A stretch of DNA of 64,000 nt from assembly GCF_003351025.1 (NCBI RefSeq), contig NZ_QPCG01000004.1, positions 62,001 through 126,000 of the forward strand. The letters run 5' to 3'. Within the stretch, counting starts at the first letter, position 1. The number at the start of each line of letters is the position of its first letter. The position numbers and the translations under genes were made by a program. Positions 1 to 9,807 of this stretch are shown here, piece by piece. Below the pieces are notes generated by a model that searched no databases, was not told where the DNA came from, and saw nothing but the letters and a program-made list of their open reading frames with translations. This stretch comes from Mucilaginibacter endophyticus. GTDB taxonomy: Bacteria; Bacteroidota; Bacteroidia; Sphingobacteriales; Sphingobacteriaceae.

Positions 1-131
1 CGGTCAGGGTGCGAAAGATGGACGACTTTCACGAGCACAATGATGAAACAAATATTGTAGAGGATACCCTTATATTGGAGATAATAAAAGCCAAAACACA
101 GGATAAATTAAAGGTGGAACCAGTTCTATAA
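1..131 (+). CDS. C-terminal end of an unidentified protein (partial)
   Basis: One forward frame is open from the window edge to a TAA at 129-131, giving about 42 residues ending KLKVEPVL; the other two forward frames are closed by stops within about 60 nt. The fragment is charged (DDFHEHNDE) and shows no family motif I recognise. A strong hairpin follows 23 nt later, which fits a gene end. Function unknown. Confidence 0.5.
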   Translation, partial: VRVRKMDDFHEHNDETNIVEDTLILEIIKAKTQDKLKVEPVL

Positions 132-153
132 TTCCAGTATAATAATCTCAAAT

Positions 154-189
154 AAAAAGCGGTTGTCTCTTTCGGGACAACCGCTTTTT
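154..189. terminator. Bidirectional intrinsic terminator
   Basis: A perfect 14-bp inverted repeat (AAAAAGCGGTTGTC at 154-167 with its complement at 176-189) around an 8-nt loop, with A and T runs on the outer flanks. It lies between the forward partial gene and the convergent reverse hydrolase gene and can serve both. Confidence 0.85.
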
Positions 190-223
190 ATTTGCATCGC
201 TTTAAATAAATGCCCGATTTGGA

Positions 224-1045
224 TTATTCTTTGATAAAGGCCAAAAGATCTTTATTTATGGTTGCAGCCTCAGTTGTAGGCATACCATGCGGGAAACCTG
301 GATAAGAGATTAGTTTGCCGTTTTTCAGCAATTTGATTGACTTCAGCGCCGAATTTGCAAACGGAACAATCTGGTCGTCCTCACCATGCATAACAAGTAC
401 CGGAATATCCACACTTTGGAGATCTTCTCTAAAATCTGTTTCTGAAAAAGCCTTCACACAGTCATAATGAGCTTTTATGCCGCCCATCATGCCCTGACGC
501 CACCAGTTATCCTGGATACCTTTTGATACTTTAGCACCTTCACGGTTATAGCCATAAAACGGGAAAGTGATATCCTGGTAAAATTGATTTCTGTTGGTGG
601 CAGTGTTTTCACGGATATCGTCAAATACAGCAAGCGGAACACCATCCGGGTTACTTTCGTTTTGCACCATAATCGGGGGAACCGCGCTGATCAGCACAGC
701 TTTGGCGATACGGCCTTTACCATATTTGGCAGCATAGTGAATAACTTCACCACCTCCGGTAGAGTGACCGATATGGATAGCATCTTTCAGGTCAAGTGCT
801 TCAACAAGTTCAGCAACATCGGCTGCGTAAGTGTCCATTTCGTTACCGGTTGCGGTTTGGCTTGAGCGACCGTGACCACGGCGGTCATGGGCTATAACCC
901 TGTAGCCTTGCTCAAGGAAAAAAAACATCTGGGCATCCCAATCATCGGCAGATAAAGGCCAGCCGTGGTGGAAAACCAATGGTTGACCGGTTCCCCAATC
1001 CTTGTAAAAAATTTCGGTTCCGTCTTTTACTGTAATTTTACTCAT
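224..1045 (-). CDS. Alpha/beta hydrolase, non-heme chloroperoxidase-like
   Basis: A 273-residue alpha/beta-hydrolase of the group often annotated as non-heme chloroperoxidase or arylesterase; the real substrate is probably an ester or small lactone. It shows the oxyanion HGWP motif at about residue 27, the nucleophile elbow GHSTGGG (Ser95), the acid in HGEDD (Asp223/224) and the catalytic His in FPHG (His253). There is no signal peptide, so it is cytoplasmic. I chose the ATG at 1045 because the frame upstream opens only with a TTG four codons earlier. Single gene, followed by a terminator at 154-189. The fold is certain; the substrate is not. Confidence 0.9.
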   Translation of the reverse strand: MSKITVKDGTEIFYKDWGTGQPLVFHHGWPLSADDWDAQMFFFLEQGYRVIAHDRRGHGRSSQTATGNEMDTYAADVAELVEALDLKDAIHIGHSTGGGEVIHYAAKYGKGRIAKAVLISAVPPIMVQNESNPDGVPLAVFDDIRENTATNRNQFYQDITFPFYGYNREGAKVSKGIQDNWWRQGMMGGIKAHYDCVKAFSETDFREDLQSVDIPVLVMHGEDDQIVPFANSALKSIKLLKNGKLISYPGFPHGMPTTEAATINKDLLAFIKE

Positions 1046-1441
1046 GTCGTTTTTCAATTATGGTGATTAATAAACACTGAAGATGTAGGGCCGTTTTTAA
1101 CAAAACGTTATCGATATAATATCTTTACACTTTCTAAGATACCGCAAGAATACGAAACCAAAAGCTTATTATCGACACTATAAAAGTACCTAATTGAGGC
1201 TCAGTCGTTAAAAATCCTTCTAAAATTTACCCTGATAAGATAAATCAATCATGTTTTTTGACAGATGGTTTAAAGTGGTATACTATTACTGACTATTTAG
1301 CTGCCGGTGCTGGAAAATGCCTGATCTTTTCATAAACCAGGATTTTCTTAACTAAGCGCGGTTTAAAGAAACTACAAACCGAATATAAAAAACATTCAAA
1401 ACATTAAAAATCAATAATTTAAAGCAGCATTAAATCCTTTT
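1046..1441. other. Intergenic region, nothing recognised
   Basis: About 400 nt of AT-rich sequence between two reverse-strand genes. It must hold the hydrolase promoter on its left side. I found no convincing reading frame, hairpin with a T-run, or repeat. Confidence 0.5.
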
Positions 1442-2869
1442 TTATTTCTTCCGTTTAGATGTTGCCCAAACGTAATCAGCAATTTTATTAATATCAGCAG
1501 CACTGATTGCGCCACGCCAGGCAGGCATTCCTTTTTCAGTTATGCCATTAGTGATATTTTTAACTATCGATGCCTTATCGGCTCCGTGGGCAAAATTGCG
1601 GCCAAGCAGGCTTTTGGTTTTTTCGGTACCCTGTAAATGATCGCCGTGGCACGCAGCGCATAACTGTTGAAACATAATAGCCGGTGTTTGTTTTTTCACC
1701 ACAGTCTTTTTATTGATGGCAATACTTTGCACCTGCTGTTTAACTTTTTCGTTAGATGGCCTTAAGCGCAATATCATGTCATATGGCGGATCGCCTTTCC
1801 CTTCCGGCGGGTCATAGTGCGAGGTCGATATATACAGGTAACCATCAGGGCCGACAACCAGCGAGCGGATCCGGCCATATTGTTTTTTCAGTAAAGCTTC
1901 CTGCGCAACCGGCCTATCATTGTTCAGCGTAATGCGCAAAATGGATTCGCCACGCAAACACGCTACCAGCAAATTTCCCTTAAGTTCCGGAAAAGCATTC
2001 CCGTTATAAAACACAGCTTCCGAAGGGCCGATGGACGGTGTATATTCCAGCAAAGGCGAGATCATGCCTTCCCGGGTATCCTGGTGATGGATCACCGGCC
2101 AACCATAGTTTTGCCCGGGTTTAATGATATTGATCTCATCGCCGCCGGTTGGCCCGTGTTCAGAATCGAACAAAACACCCGTACCGGGTTCAAATGCGAG
2201 GCCCTGAGGATTGCGATGCCCATAGCTCCAGATCTCTTTGTGTGCGGTATCGTTTTTAGCAAATGGATTATCGGCAGGGATACTGCCGTCGTCATTTACC
2301 CGGAGTATTTTACCATTATAGGCTTTCAGGTCTTGCGCCAGGGCTGGCTGGTCGGCATCACCGGTGGTGATGTAAAGTTTTTTATCCGGGCCAAACAATA
2401 ACCTGCAGCCGGTATGATTTTGATTACCCGGAATGCCCTTAATAATAGTAAAAGGATTAATGAGCGAATCGTTCCTGAATTCGTACCGGGCCACGCGCAC
2501 CCTGATATGGTTATCCTCGGTATAGTTGCTGGCAATGTAGATCCACTTGTTTTGTGCAAACGCCGGGTGCAGGCACATACCCAGTAAGCCGGTCTTTTTA
2601 TCAAGCGTAATATCGTTAACGGTAAACGCAGGCTTGGGTAGCAGTTTATTGTTCCTGTAAATTCTTACCCTACCGGCACGCTCGGTAAATAACATAGTGC
2701 CATCAGGCAAAAACGTAATTTGCCATGGAACAATAACATTGGTTACCAAGGTATCTATTTTAAAACTGACTGCCGTATCAGGATCGGCGGCTTTCTTTGT
2801 ACTAATAAAAGCGCTTATCATCAAAGCGCAAAACAACAGGGCAAGAACACAAACCGTCCTTAATTTCAT
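1442..2869 (-). CDS. Sorbosone/glucose dehydrogenase-like beta-propeller fused to cytochrome c
   Basis: A 475-residue exported protein. After an N-terminal signal (MKLRTVCVLALLFCALMISA) comes a GSDH-type six-bladed propeller (PQQ-dependent soluble glucose/sorbosone dehydrogenase family): FLPDGTMLFTERAGRVR, a GxNHTGCRL region, SYGHRNPQGLAF and GGDEIN are typical of it. The C-terminal 80 residues are a class-I cytochrome c with CAACH (Cys404, Cys407, His408) and a likely axial Met448 in EKGMP. The fusion suggests periplasmic oxidation of a sugar or aldehyde with electrons passed to heme. It lies 16 nt downstream of the lectin-like gene 2886-3386 and is probably co-transcribed with it. Cofactor and substrate are inferred from the family. 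Confidence 0.9.
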   Translation of the reverse strand: MKLRTVCVLALLFCALMISAFISTKKAADPDTAVSFKIDTLVTNVIVPWQITFLPDGTMLFTERAGRVRIYRNNKLLPKPAFTVNDITLDKKTGLLGMCLHPAFAQNKWIYIASNYTEDNHIRVRVARYEFRNDSLINPFTIIKGIPGNQNHTGCRLLFGPDKKLYITTGDADQPALAQDLKAYNGKILRVNDDGSIPADNPFAKNDTAHKEIWSYGHRNPQGLAFEPGTGVLFDSEHGPTGGDEINIIKPGQNYGWPVIHHQDTREGMISPLLEYTPSIGPSEAVFYNGNAFPELKGNLLVACLRGESILRITLNNDRPVAQEALLKKQYGRIRSLVVGPDGYLYISTSHYDPPEGKGDPPYDMILRLRPSNEKVKQQVQSIAINKKTVVKKQTPAIMFQQLCAACHGDHLQGTEKTKSLLGRNFAHGADKASIVKNITNGITEKGMPAWRGAISAADINKIADYVWATSKRKK

Positions 2870-2885
2870 AAGCAGGAATTTTATT

Positions 2886-3386
2886 TTACATGGTAGGCGA
2901 TTGCTGGTAGATATCCCAGTATTGATCTTTCGTATTAGTTTTTTTAGCGAGGACGATCTTTGAATTGACGCTGCCTTTTTTGTCGGATGGGGTAAGGTAC
3001 AGGTCGGTGCCTTTCAGCTTGATCAGGAAGGTATCTTTATCTATGGGCTCAAACTCGTATTGCTGGGTAGCGTTATCTGCATTAAGTGGTTGTTCTTCCA
3101 AAGCTACTCCTGCATTGGCTTCTGCCACTGGTTGAAAAGTTTTGCTGGTAAACAGATTCTTCAGTTTATAAGTATTGCCCTCCACATGCTGAAAATCCCA
3201 GGTCATGCATTTCCAGTTTTCGGGATAGTAGGCCACCAGCGGGGTACCATTTGCCGATTGCGCGTCTTTAACGCGTAGCAGCATTCCGGTTTGCTCATTT
3301 TTAATGGCGTAAGTCCCTTTGATTTGTTGGGCCGAAACGGCAAGAGCAGGCAACAGAAAACAGAACAACCAGGCAAATCTTTTCAT
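2886..3386 (-). CDS. Secreted ricin-like (beta-trefoil) lectin-domain protein
   Basis: 166 residues with a clear signal peptide (MKRFAWLFCFLLPALAVSAQ). The mature part resembles a single RICIN-type trefoil: three repeats with QxW-like ends (MTWDFQ, TQQYEFEP, DQYWDIY) and the usual spacing of about 45 residues. Such domains bind carbohydrates, but binding is not shown by sequence alone. First gene of a probable two-gene unit with the dehydrogenase-cytochrome protein at 1442-2869 (16-nt gap). A perfect TAAATTTG (-7 type) lies on the reverse strand at 3404-3411, about 18 nt before the ATG, although I could not place a good -33 element. Confidence 0.75.
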   Translation of the reverse strand: MKRFAWLFCFLLPALAVSAQQIKGTYAIKNEQTGMLLRVKDAQSANGTPLVAYYPENWKCMTWDFQHVEGNTYKLKNLFTSKTFQPVAEANAGVALEEQPLNADNATQQYEFEPIDKDTFLIKLKGTDLYLTPSDKKGSVNSKIVLAKKTNTKDQYWDIYQQSPTM

Positions 3387-3571
3387 AGGTATATCGGTTT
3401 AAACAAATTTATATACAAACTATAAACAGCTGTTATACAAATCGGTTCAGTTTTTAGTCGATATGTATCAAAGCAAGCAAATTCCCTGTAAGGTTTTAAG
3501 GATAAAACCGACTAACACGCCAAAACCCTGACCATCGGCATAAATTATGAAAATTCCAATTCCGTCGCCAT

Positions 3572-3595
3572 CGTTATGTTTTATAAAACATAACG
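3572..3595. promoter_or_regulatory. Perfect 24-bp palindrome, candidate operator
   Basis: CGTTATGTTTTA at 3572-3583 is followed without spacer by its exact reverse complement at 3584-3595. It lies 44 nt upstream of the receptor start at 3640. It has no T-run and is too close to the start to be a terminator of another gene. A binding site for a dimeric repressor or metal-responsive regulator is the simplest reading; which regulator is unknown. Confidence 0.55.
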
Positions 3596-3639
3596 TTATT
3601 TTTACATTTCACTTTAAGGGTCGCAACCTAAAAAACCAC

Positions 3640-6213
3640 ATGAACAAAAAACTACTTTTAATTTTGTCCCTATCGGGCACGTGCTTAGCCGTTAAAGCGC
3701 AAGACACGCTCAAGAAAACTCAGGCTGATACAACAGCCATTAAAAAGAAGCAACTGCAGGAAGTAGTTGTATCCGCATCCCGCATCAGCGAAAGCATTTT
3801 ACGCTCGCCGGTAAGTATCGAAAAGATCAGGGCATCTGCCTTTAAGCTTTCGGCAGCACCCTCTTTTTTTGATGCCCTGGAAAACGTGAAAGGCGTTCAA
3901 CTTATCACGCCCAGCCTTGGCTTCAGGATCATTAACACCCGCGGCTTTGCCAATACCACCAACGTTCGCTTTACCCAGTTGGTTGATGGGGTCGACAACC
4001 AGGCACCCCATTTAGGCGCCCCTATCGGCAACGCGCTGGGGCCAAGTGATCTTGACATTGAAAGCGTAGAGATCATTCCCGGTACGGCATCGGCGCTTTA
4101 TGTTCTGAACGCTATAAACGGACTTGCAAATTTTATCACCAAAGATCCTTTTACTTCGCCCGGTATCACCATTCAACAAAAAACGGGCATTAACCACGTA
4201 GGCGATAAAGAAACCGGGGTAAAAGGCTTTTCAGAAACAAGTTTCAGGATAGCGCAGATACTCTCGCCTAAATTTGCCTTTAAGCTCAATGGCACTTATA
4301 CCACTGGGTACGACTGGATAGCCGACAACACAACTGATCAAAACGCGGCAGCCAATGCAAAGCTCGGTATCCCGGGCGGACCACAAAACCCGGCTTATGA
4401 CCCCATTAACGGTTATGGCAATGAATCATCCGACAGAAAAACAATCACCCTTGGCGGCAAACAATATTCCGTTGCCCGTACAGGATATGCCGAAAAAGAC
4501 CTTACCAGCTACGGCCTGCACAATGTGAAGCTGGATGCGGCGCTGGCCTATAAATTCAATGCAAAAACACAGCTTACCTACACCTTCCGTTTTGGCGATC
4601 TTGATAATATTTACCAACGCGCCAACCGCTTCAGGCTAAAAGGTTACACTTTACAGCAACATGCACTGGAATTAAAGAATGATATTTTCCAGGTACGCAC
4701 TTACCTCACTATCGAAAACACGGGCAAATCATACAATCTGCGCTCGGCAGGCGAAAACCAGGACCGCAACTTTAAAAGCGATAACGACTGGTATGCCGAT
4801 TTTACAAAAGGTTTCAACAATGCCACTTCGGCAGGCGCCAATGTGCAACAAGCCCTGAACCAGGCACGCCAGTTTGCCGACGCAGGCCGATATCAACCCG
4901 GAACACCCGCCTTTAATGCCACCCTCAACAAACTTGCAGATATCAATAACTGGGATGTAGGCTCGGCCCTGCGCGTTAAAGATGATCTGTTTCATATAGA
5001 AGGGCAGGCGGATATTTCAAAAGCCATCTCCAAAGATTTTATCAAGCAAACCGGGTTAGATCTGCTTGCCGGATTTGACCACCGTACTTATATCATCCAC
5101 CCCGATGGTAATTACTTTATTAACTATGTGCCCGGCAAAGAATTCAGCAATTTGGATTACAGCAAAACCGGCGGTTTTATACAGGCATCAAAAGAGCTTT
5201 GGGACAATAAACTTAAACTATCGGCCACACTGCGCGGCGACAGGAATGATTACTTTGACCTAAAACTAAACCCTCGTTTTACATTGGTATTTTCGCCGGT
5301 TGTTGAGCATAATATCCGGGTATCTTTCCAAAGCGGCTACCGGTTCCCGAGTATTTTCGAAGCTTTCTCTAACGTAAACAGCGGCGGGGTAAAACGTATT
5401 GGCGGCTTGCGCGTGGTATCAAACGGCATTTTTGAAAACTCGTACCTCCGTACTTCGATAGATGCTTTCCAAACCGCTGTAAAAAATGATTTCAACCAGG
5501 GAATCTCAACAAACGCGGCCATCGAAAAAGAAAAGGGCTTGCTGAAAAAGAACCCTTACACCTATTTGCAACCTGAGCATATTAACTCATTTGAGGCCGG
5601 TTACAAGGCATTATTTTTTGATGGAAAACTGAGTGCCGACGCGGATTTTTACTACAATAAATATGATCACTTTATTGCCCAGGTAGAGATCAACGTACCT
5701 AATACCCAAAAGGCCGATTCGATTCCTTATTATCTGAATGATAAAAGTAAACAGGCCCGCTACCGGGTATGGACCAATTCGCAAAGTAAGGTTACCAATA
5801 TTGGGGGCAGCGTTGGGCTCACCTATCACTTACCGGCCAACTTGCAATTATCTGGCAATGCATCTTATGCCAAGTTACAGCGAACAACCAATGAGGATGC
5901 CCTTGAAGATGGTTTCAATACACCGCAATGGATCACTAATTTCTCTTTTGGTGGTAACCGTGTGGCAGGTAACTTAGGGTTTAATGTAACCTATAAATGG
6001 CAAAGTGGCTATTACTGGCAATCCTTTTTAGTAAATGGTAACGTTGACCATTACGGCACTTTTGACGCGCAGGTTAATTATGATTTCCTGAAAACAAAGC
6101 TTAACGTAAAACTGGGCGCCAGCAACCTCACCAATAAATATTACAACTCCTTTTTAGGCGGCCCATCAATTGGTGGTTTTTATTATACTACACTTACCTA
6201 TACTATTATGTAG
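3640..6213 (+). CDS. TonB-dependent outer-membrane receptor
   Basis: 857 residues counted from the ATG at 3640. This start gives a proper signal peptide (MNKKLLLILSLSGTCLAVKAQ); an in-frame ATG 31 codons earlier reads through the palindrome and is unlikely. An N-terminal TonB box/plug region (QEVVVSASRISESILRSPVS) is followed by the plug and a long beta-barrel with many alternating aromatic strands. There is no carboxypeptidase-like N-terminal domain and no SusD partner, so it is a classical siderophore/metal/vitamin-type receptor rather than a SusC. The protein ends ...TLTYTIM instead of the usual terminal Phe. The upstream palindrome suggests its own regulation. Ligand unknown. Confidence 0.9.
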   Translation: MNKKLLLILSLSGTCLAVKAQDTLKKTQADTTAIKKKQLQEVVVSASRISESILRSPVSIEKIRASAFKLSAAPSFFDALENVKGVQLITPSLGFRIINTRGFANTTNVRFTQLVDGVDNQAPHLGAPIGNALGPSDLDIESVEIIPGTASALYVLNAINGLANFITKDPFTSPGITIQQKTGINHVGDKETGVKGFSETSFRIAQILSPKFAFKLNGTYTTGYDWIADNTTDQNAAANAKLGIPGGPQNPAYDPINGYGNESSDRKTITLGGKQYSVARTGYAEKDLTSYGLHNVKLDAALAYKFNAKTQLTYTFRFGDLDNIYQRANRFRLKGYTLQQHALELKNDIFQVRTYLTIENTGKSYNLRSAGENQDRNFKSDNDWYADFTKGFNNATSAGANVQQALNQARQFADAGRYQPGTPAFNATLNKLADINNWDVGSALRVKDDLFHIEGQADISKAISKDFIKQTGLDLLAGFDHRTYIIHPDGNYFINYVPGKEFSNLDYSKTGGFIQASKELWDNKLKLSATLRGDRNDYFDLKLNPRFTLVFSPVVEHNIRVSFQSGYRFPSIFEAFSNVNSGGVKRIGGLRVVSNGIFENSYLRTSIDAFQTAVKNDFNQGISTNAAIEKEKGLLKKNPYTYLQPEHINSFEAGYKALFFDGKLSADADFYYNKYDHFIAQVEINVPNTQKADSIPYYLNDKSKQARYRVWTNSQSKVTNIGGSVGLTYHLPANLQLSGNASYAKLQRTTNEDALEDGFNTPQWITNFSFGGNRVAGNLGFNVTYKWQSGYYWQSFLVNGNVDHYGTFDAQVNYDFLKTKLNVKLGASNLTNKYYNSFLGGPSIGGFYYTTLTYTIM

Positions 6214-6232
6214 TTGTTTTTCCTTTCGTTGC

Positions 6233-6265
6233 AGACTTACGAAGTTTTGAAAACTTCGTAAGTCT
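6233..6265. repeat. Palindromic intergenic element
   Basis: Perfect 16-bp inverted repeat (AGACTTACGAAGTTTT at 6233-6248, complement at 6250-6265) around a single G, 20 nt after the receptor stop codon. It can fold in RNA and may end transcription (TTT follows), but its symmetry resembles dispersed palindromic elements of this phylum. Confidence 0.7.
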
Positions 6266-6329
6266 TTAAGAGTGAACTCCGCTGCCGCAAATGCTCAAGT
6301 ACGCGAGCTGCAGTCAGCCTCATTTTGGC

Positions 6330-6350
6330 ACTGAAGTTGGAAACTTCAGT
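6330..6350. repeat. Short inverted repeat
   Basis: ACTGAAGTT (6330-6338) and AACTTCAGT (6342-6350) around GGA. It shares the GAAGTT/AACTTC core with the palindrome at 6233-6265 and is followed by a third imperfect dyad (CACGGGTTACG...TAAACCCGCGG, about 6360-6391). The cluster looks like a composite dispersed repeat between convergent genes. Confidence 0.5.
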
Positions 6351-6407
6351 TATGGTTAACCACGGGTTACGCTATCGCTAAACCCGCGGCAGAATTAAAG
6401 AATTACT

Positions 6408-7679
6408 TTATCCTCTCATCACATTCACCCTATCCCCTTTCCAATCCGGGAAAAGAATGTGATCATTATTTATAGCAAGGTGCTTATCGGCTACGGAGCT
6501 GAACACGCTTCTGAAATCGGTAGTTACAGCAAGGTCTCGGCCATCTTCAAGGTTTTCGATAGCTAATGGTTTTACATCGCCGTAAACTAAGCCACCGTTT
6601 ACATCATTACCTAAAATAAAATTACAGGAGGCGCGGCCATGATCTGTACCACCGGTCCCGTTTTGATGAACGGTACGGCCAAATTCGGTCATGGTCATTA
6701 CGGTAACATCATCCTGATAGGTACCAAGGTCTGTCCACAAAGCCATCATACTATTGCTCAAATCGGACACGTTACGGGCGAAGATGCCGTTCTCCGTGCC
6801 CTGGTTAAAGTGAGTATCCCAACCGTTGGACTCAGCAAATGCTACTTCCAGCCCTACATCCATTTTAATGAGTTGGGCAATTTGCTTTAATGAGTTGCCC
6901 AATGCCGAGTTTGGATAATCGGCACCATTGGCAGGGGTGTAATTTTTAATATTGGTTTTCTGAAGCATTTTCATGGCTTCAAAGCTTTCCTTTCCGGTTT
7001 GTTTTAACAAGTCGGACGCGGTTTGATCATACAGATCTTCAAAACTTTTAGCTGCCATATTAGCTCCGGTAGGATTGCCACGCATCTGGATGGCAAAATC
7101 CTGTAGGTTACTGATGGCTACCGATGGGTTGTCACCATAAAAAGAACGCGGCATGGCCGATGTCATGCTTACAGCGGTAAATGGTGTAAGCGCGTCATGA
7201 CCGAGCAAACCTACAGCCCTGTTAAGCCAGCCGCTTGATGTACCTTTATTAAACGGCGTACCTGATTCCATATAATCCTGGGCATCAAAATGCGACCGGG
7301 TATTATTAGGCGAACCAATACCATGCACTATGCCTAATCTTTTCTCACGAAACATAGGTTCAAATGCTTTCATGGCGGGGTGCAAACCAAAGCGGCCATC
7401 CAGATCAATTAGCGGAGTACCTGTGCCACTTTTTGCTGCCGACATGAACAGGTTTGGCCGGGCTGTTTTTAAATAATCGTCGGTAAAGGGAGTAACAGCC
7501 ATCAGCCCATCCATAGCGCCACGCTGGAAAATGCACACCAGCGTTTTTTTCTTTTTATAGGGGGAGAAAATCTTTTCGCTTGCGGCAGCCTCAGCCAAAA
7601 AGCCGGGAATACCACCTAACAAGCCTACGCCTAAAAGGGCCAGTCCGCCCGATTTTAAAAATCCTCTTCTTGATACCAT
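6408..7679 (-). CDS. DUF1501 family exported protein with Tat-type signal
   Basis: 423 residues. The N-terminus SRRGFLKSGG followed by a glycine/leucine-rich stretch is a twin-arginine signal, so the protein is probably exported folded. The body matches DUF1501 (sulfatase/alkaline-phosphatase-like fold): VCIFQRGAMDGLMAV near the start, SHFDAQDYMESG, GWDTHFNQG, and TEFGRTVHQNGTGGTDHG near the C-terminus. It is encoded 18 nt downstream of the DUF1800 gene; these two families occur together in many bacteria and are assumed to work together on an envelope or polymer substrate. The molecular function of the pair is not established. Confidence 0.9.
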   Translation of the reverse strand: MVSRRGFLKSGGLALLGVGLLGGIPGFLAEAAASEKIFSPYKKKKTLVCIFQRGAMDGLMAVTPFTDDYLKTARPNLFMSAAKSGTGTPLIDLDGRFGLHPAMKAFEPMFREKRLGIVHGIGSPNNTRSHFDAQDYMESGTPFNKGTSSGWLNRAVGLLGHDALTPFTAVSMTSAMPRSFYGDNPSVAISNLQDFAIQMRGNPTGANMAAKSFEDLYDQTASDLLKQTGKESFEAMKMLQKTNIKNYTPANGADYPNSALGNSLKQIAQLIKMDVGLEVAFAESNGWDTHFNQGTENGIFARNVSDLSNSMMALWTDLGTYQDDVTVMTMTEFGRTVHQNGTGGTDHGRASCNFILGNDVNGGLVYGDVKPLAIENLEDGRDLAVTTDFRSVFSSVADKHLAINNDHILFPDWKGDRVNVMRG

Positions 7680-7697
7680 TTTTAAATCCTCCTGCTG

Positions 7698-9641
7698 TTA
7701 ACGCCTTTGATATTCGGGCGAGCCAATGATAACCCCAACCACCTGTGCAAGCATGGAATTATTACCCGCTGTGCTTTGCATTGCCGTAAAATTATTTTTT
7801 CGCTTGCCTTTCAAGCCTGTCTGTTGATCCATCATTTCGTTGCTGCTTGCCTGTGCCATAGTTGCAGCAGGAGTTTTGGCACTGGCTTCGTCAACCTTTT
7901 CCATGAGTTTTGGATCATTAAGCATTGGGGTAAGCCTTTTGATGGTTTCATCAAGCGGACGCCCCGGCAATATCAATTTACTATATATGGTAAGTGCCGC
8001 CTGGGCGCTTTCGGGTTCGTGATGATTATTGAGCGCAGCCAGATCAACCTTTATCCCGGGAATCCTGCCTGAGGCCAGCGCCAGGCCAAAGTTCATACGA
8101 TTAAGCCATGCGCCGGTGTTGATCCAGTACTGGCCTTTATCCGGGAAGCCTGTAGGGGCCTGGTAATAATAGATTTTTTCGCCCATTTTATTGATCCAGT
8201 TAAACAATTGGTAAGGCTGATTAACATCAGCATGCAGTGCACGCACCGAACCAATGGCCAACTCAAACGGCGATTTTGTTTTTTCCCGCACAGCCGCAGC
8301 GCTCCAAAACTCGGGGGCATCAACCATGGTGATCAATACCTGTTTGATATCACCATCTTTATTGATAAAGGTACGGGCCATTTTATCAATAAGCGTTTGC
8401 GGTGGGTTATCGCTCACAAAACGGGTAGCTAATTTTTTTGAGATAAATTTCGCTGTAGCTTGCTGATGTGCCAGCATGGTAAGCAGTTGTACGCCCTCAT
8501 CATAGCCACCACCTGCAGCAAACTGATGGCCCAATACTGTTTTTTCGCCATTATCATGCTTGTTGGGGTTAAACAAAAAATCACCCTCATGTATAAAACC
8601 CCGGCTTTGCAATTTGTCGTCACCAATACGGTTCATCAACTTTTGTCCCGCGTTTCCGTAAGCTCCCATGGGGTATACCGACCAACCGGTAAGTACTCTT
8701 GCTGCCTGGGTTACATCCTGCTGGGTATAGCCGCCATCTACCCCAAGAGTATGCAGTTCCATTACCTCGCGGGCGTAATTTTCATTAAGTCCCTGGGCTT
8801 TTTTTGCCTTATTTAACTTGGGCATATTGGCGAAACGCGCTGTATCGGTATTTTGCATTTGCAATGCCAGGCGGCGGCGAACCTGACCATTACCGGCCTG
8901 CATATTATCGTTATTGCCCGAGCTACTGAAATTATCCAGGTAATACAACATGGCTGGCGACTTGGCGGTGGCCAGCAACAGGTCGTTAAATTTCCCTAAA
9001 GCATTGGGCCTGATTACATCACGCTCATACGCCGGAATAAACTGCGAGCAATCATTTTTAACAACCGACACGTTGAAATGGTTAAACCAGAAACTGGTCA
9101 TCACTTCCTGTAGTTGGTTATTACTGTAAGCAGCCCTTAATATTTTTTGATTGATGAATTGGCGCAATAACTCCTGCTCGGGTTTCAAGCCATTTTGCTG
9201 CATATAGTTTTGCAGCTGATCGCGATAGGCTTTTCTATCGGTCTTTACCGAATCTTTATTAACCACACCATCCTTTACGGCCATTCGTAAAACTTGCCCC
9301 CCTTTAGGATATTGCGCTACAACTTCGGTATTGCTAAGCTTCAGCGCATCGTATTTATCCAGAAGCTGATTTAAAGAATCATCAGGCATTTGGGCATCAA
9401 GTTGAGCCGCGAACCACTTTTCCGGGCCCACTTTAACTACTTCTTCTACTTCGCCGGGTGTTGCACCGTACGTAAAACGACTTAGTAAATGAGCGGCAGC
9501 CTGTTCAGAAGTTAAACCGGCTTTTTTATAAGGAAACTTTAAATCGGAGTAGGCAGAATAGCCCGGCAAAAAGGCAGTAAATACGGTAAACACACACAAC
9601 AACAAAACAAAGCCACACCAGTACTTAACAGCCTTTTTCAT
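7698..9641 (-). CDS. DUF1800 family exported protein
   Basis: 647 residues with an N-terminal hydrophobic signal (YWCGFVLLLCVFTVFTAFL). Typical DUF1800 features are the early AAHLLSRFTYGATPGEVE, FWFNHFNVS, LNENYAREVMELHTLGVDGG, and RVLTGWSVY followed by the HDNGEKTVLG region. First gene of a two-gene unit with DUF1501 (18-nt gap). Family function is unknown. Compared with typical members it has an N-terminal insertion rich in charged residues (about 100-150) and a Met/Gln/Asn-rich C-terminal stretch (about 590-635). Confidence 0.9.
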   Translation of the reverse strand: MKKAVKYWCGFVLLLCVFTVFTAFLPGYSAYSDLKFPYKKAGLTSEQAAAHLLSRFTYGATPGEVEEVVKVGPEKWFAAQLDAQMPDDSLNQLLDKYDALKLSNTEVVAQYPKGGQVLRMAVKDGVVNKDSVKTDRKAYRDQLQNYMQQNGLKPEQELLRQFINQKILRAAYSNNQLQEVMTSFWFNHFNVSVVKNDCSQFIPAYERDVIRPNALGKFNDLLLATAKSPAMLYYLDNFSSSGNNDNMQAGNGQVRRRLALQMQNTDTARFANMPKLNKAKKAQGLNENYAREVMELHTLGVDGGYTQQDVTQAARVLTGWSVYPMGAYGNAGQKLMNRIGDDKLQSRGFIHEGDFLFNPNKHDNGEKTVLGHQFAAGGGYDEGVQLLTMLAHQQATAKFISKKLATRFVSDNPPQTLIDKMARTFINKDGDIKQVLITMVDAPEFWSAAAVREKTKSPFELAIGSVRALHADVNQPYQLFNWINKMGEKIYYYQAPTGFPDKGQYWINTGAWLNRMNFGLALASGRIPGIKVDLAALNNHHEPESAQAALTIYSKLILPGRPLDETIKRLTPMLNDPKLMEKVDEASAKTPAATMAQASSNEMMDQQTGLKGKRKNNFTAMQSTAGNNSMLAQVVGVIIGSPEYQRR

Positions 9642-9807
9642 AGTATCCGGGTTATTAATTAAAAAATTTAATTTACATGCTATAATATGACCACAAAAAG
9701 ACGGCGTGGTTTAATTTAATTGTAAAACAAACTTAAATATTTAGCTATTTAAACTAAAACCCAGCTATATTGTCAATAGCATTAATTATCTGAAAAAATA
9801 ACGAACC

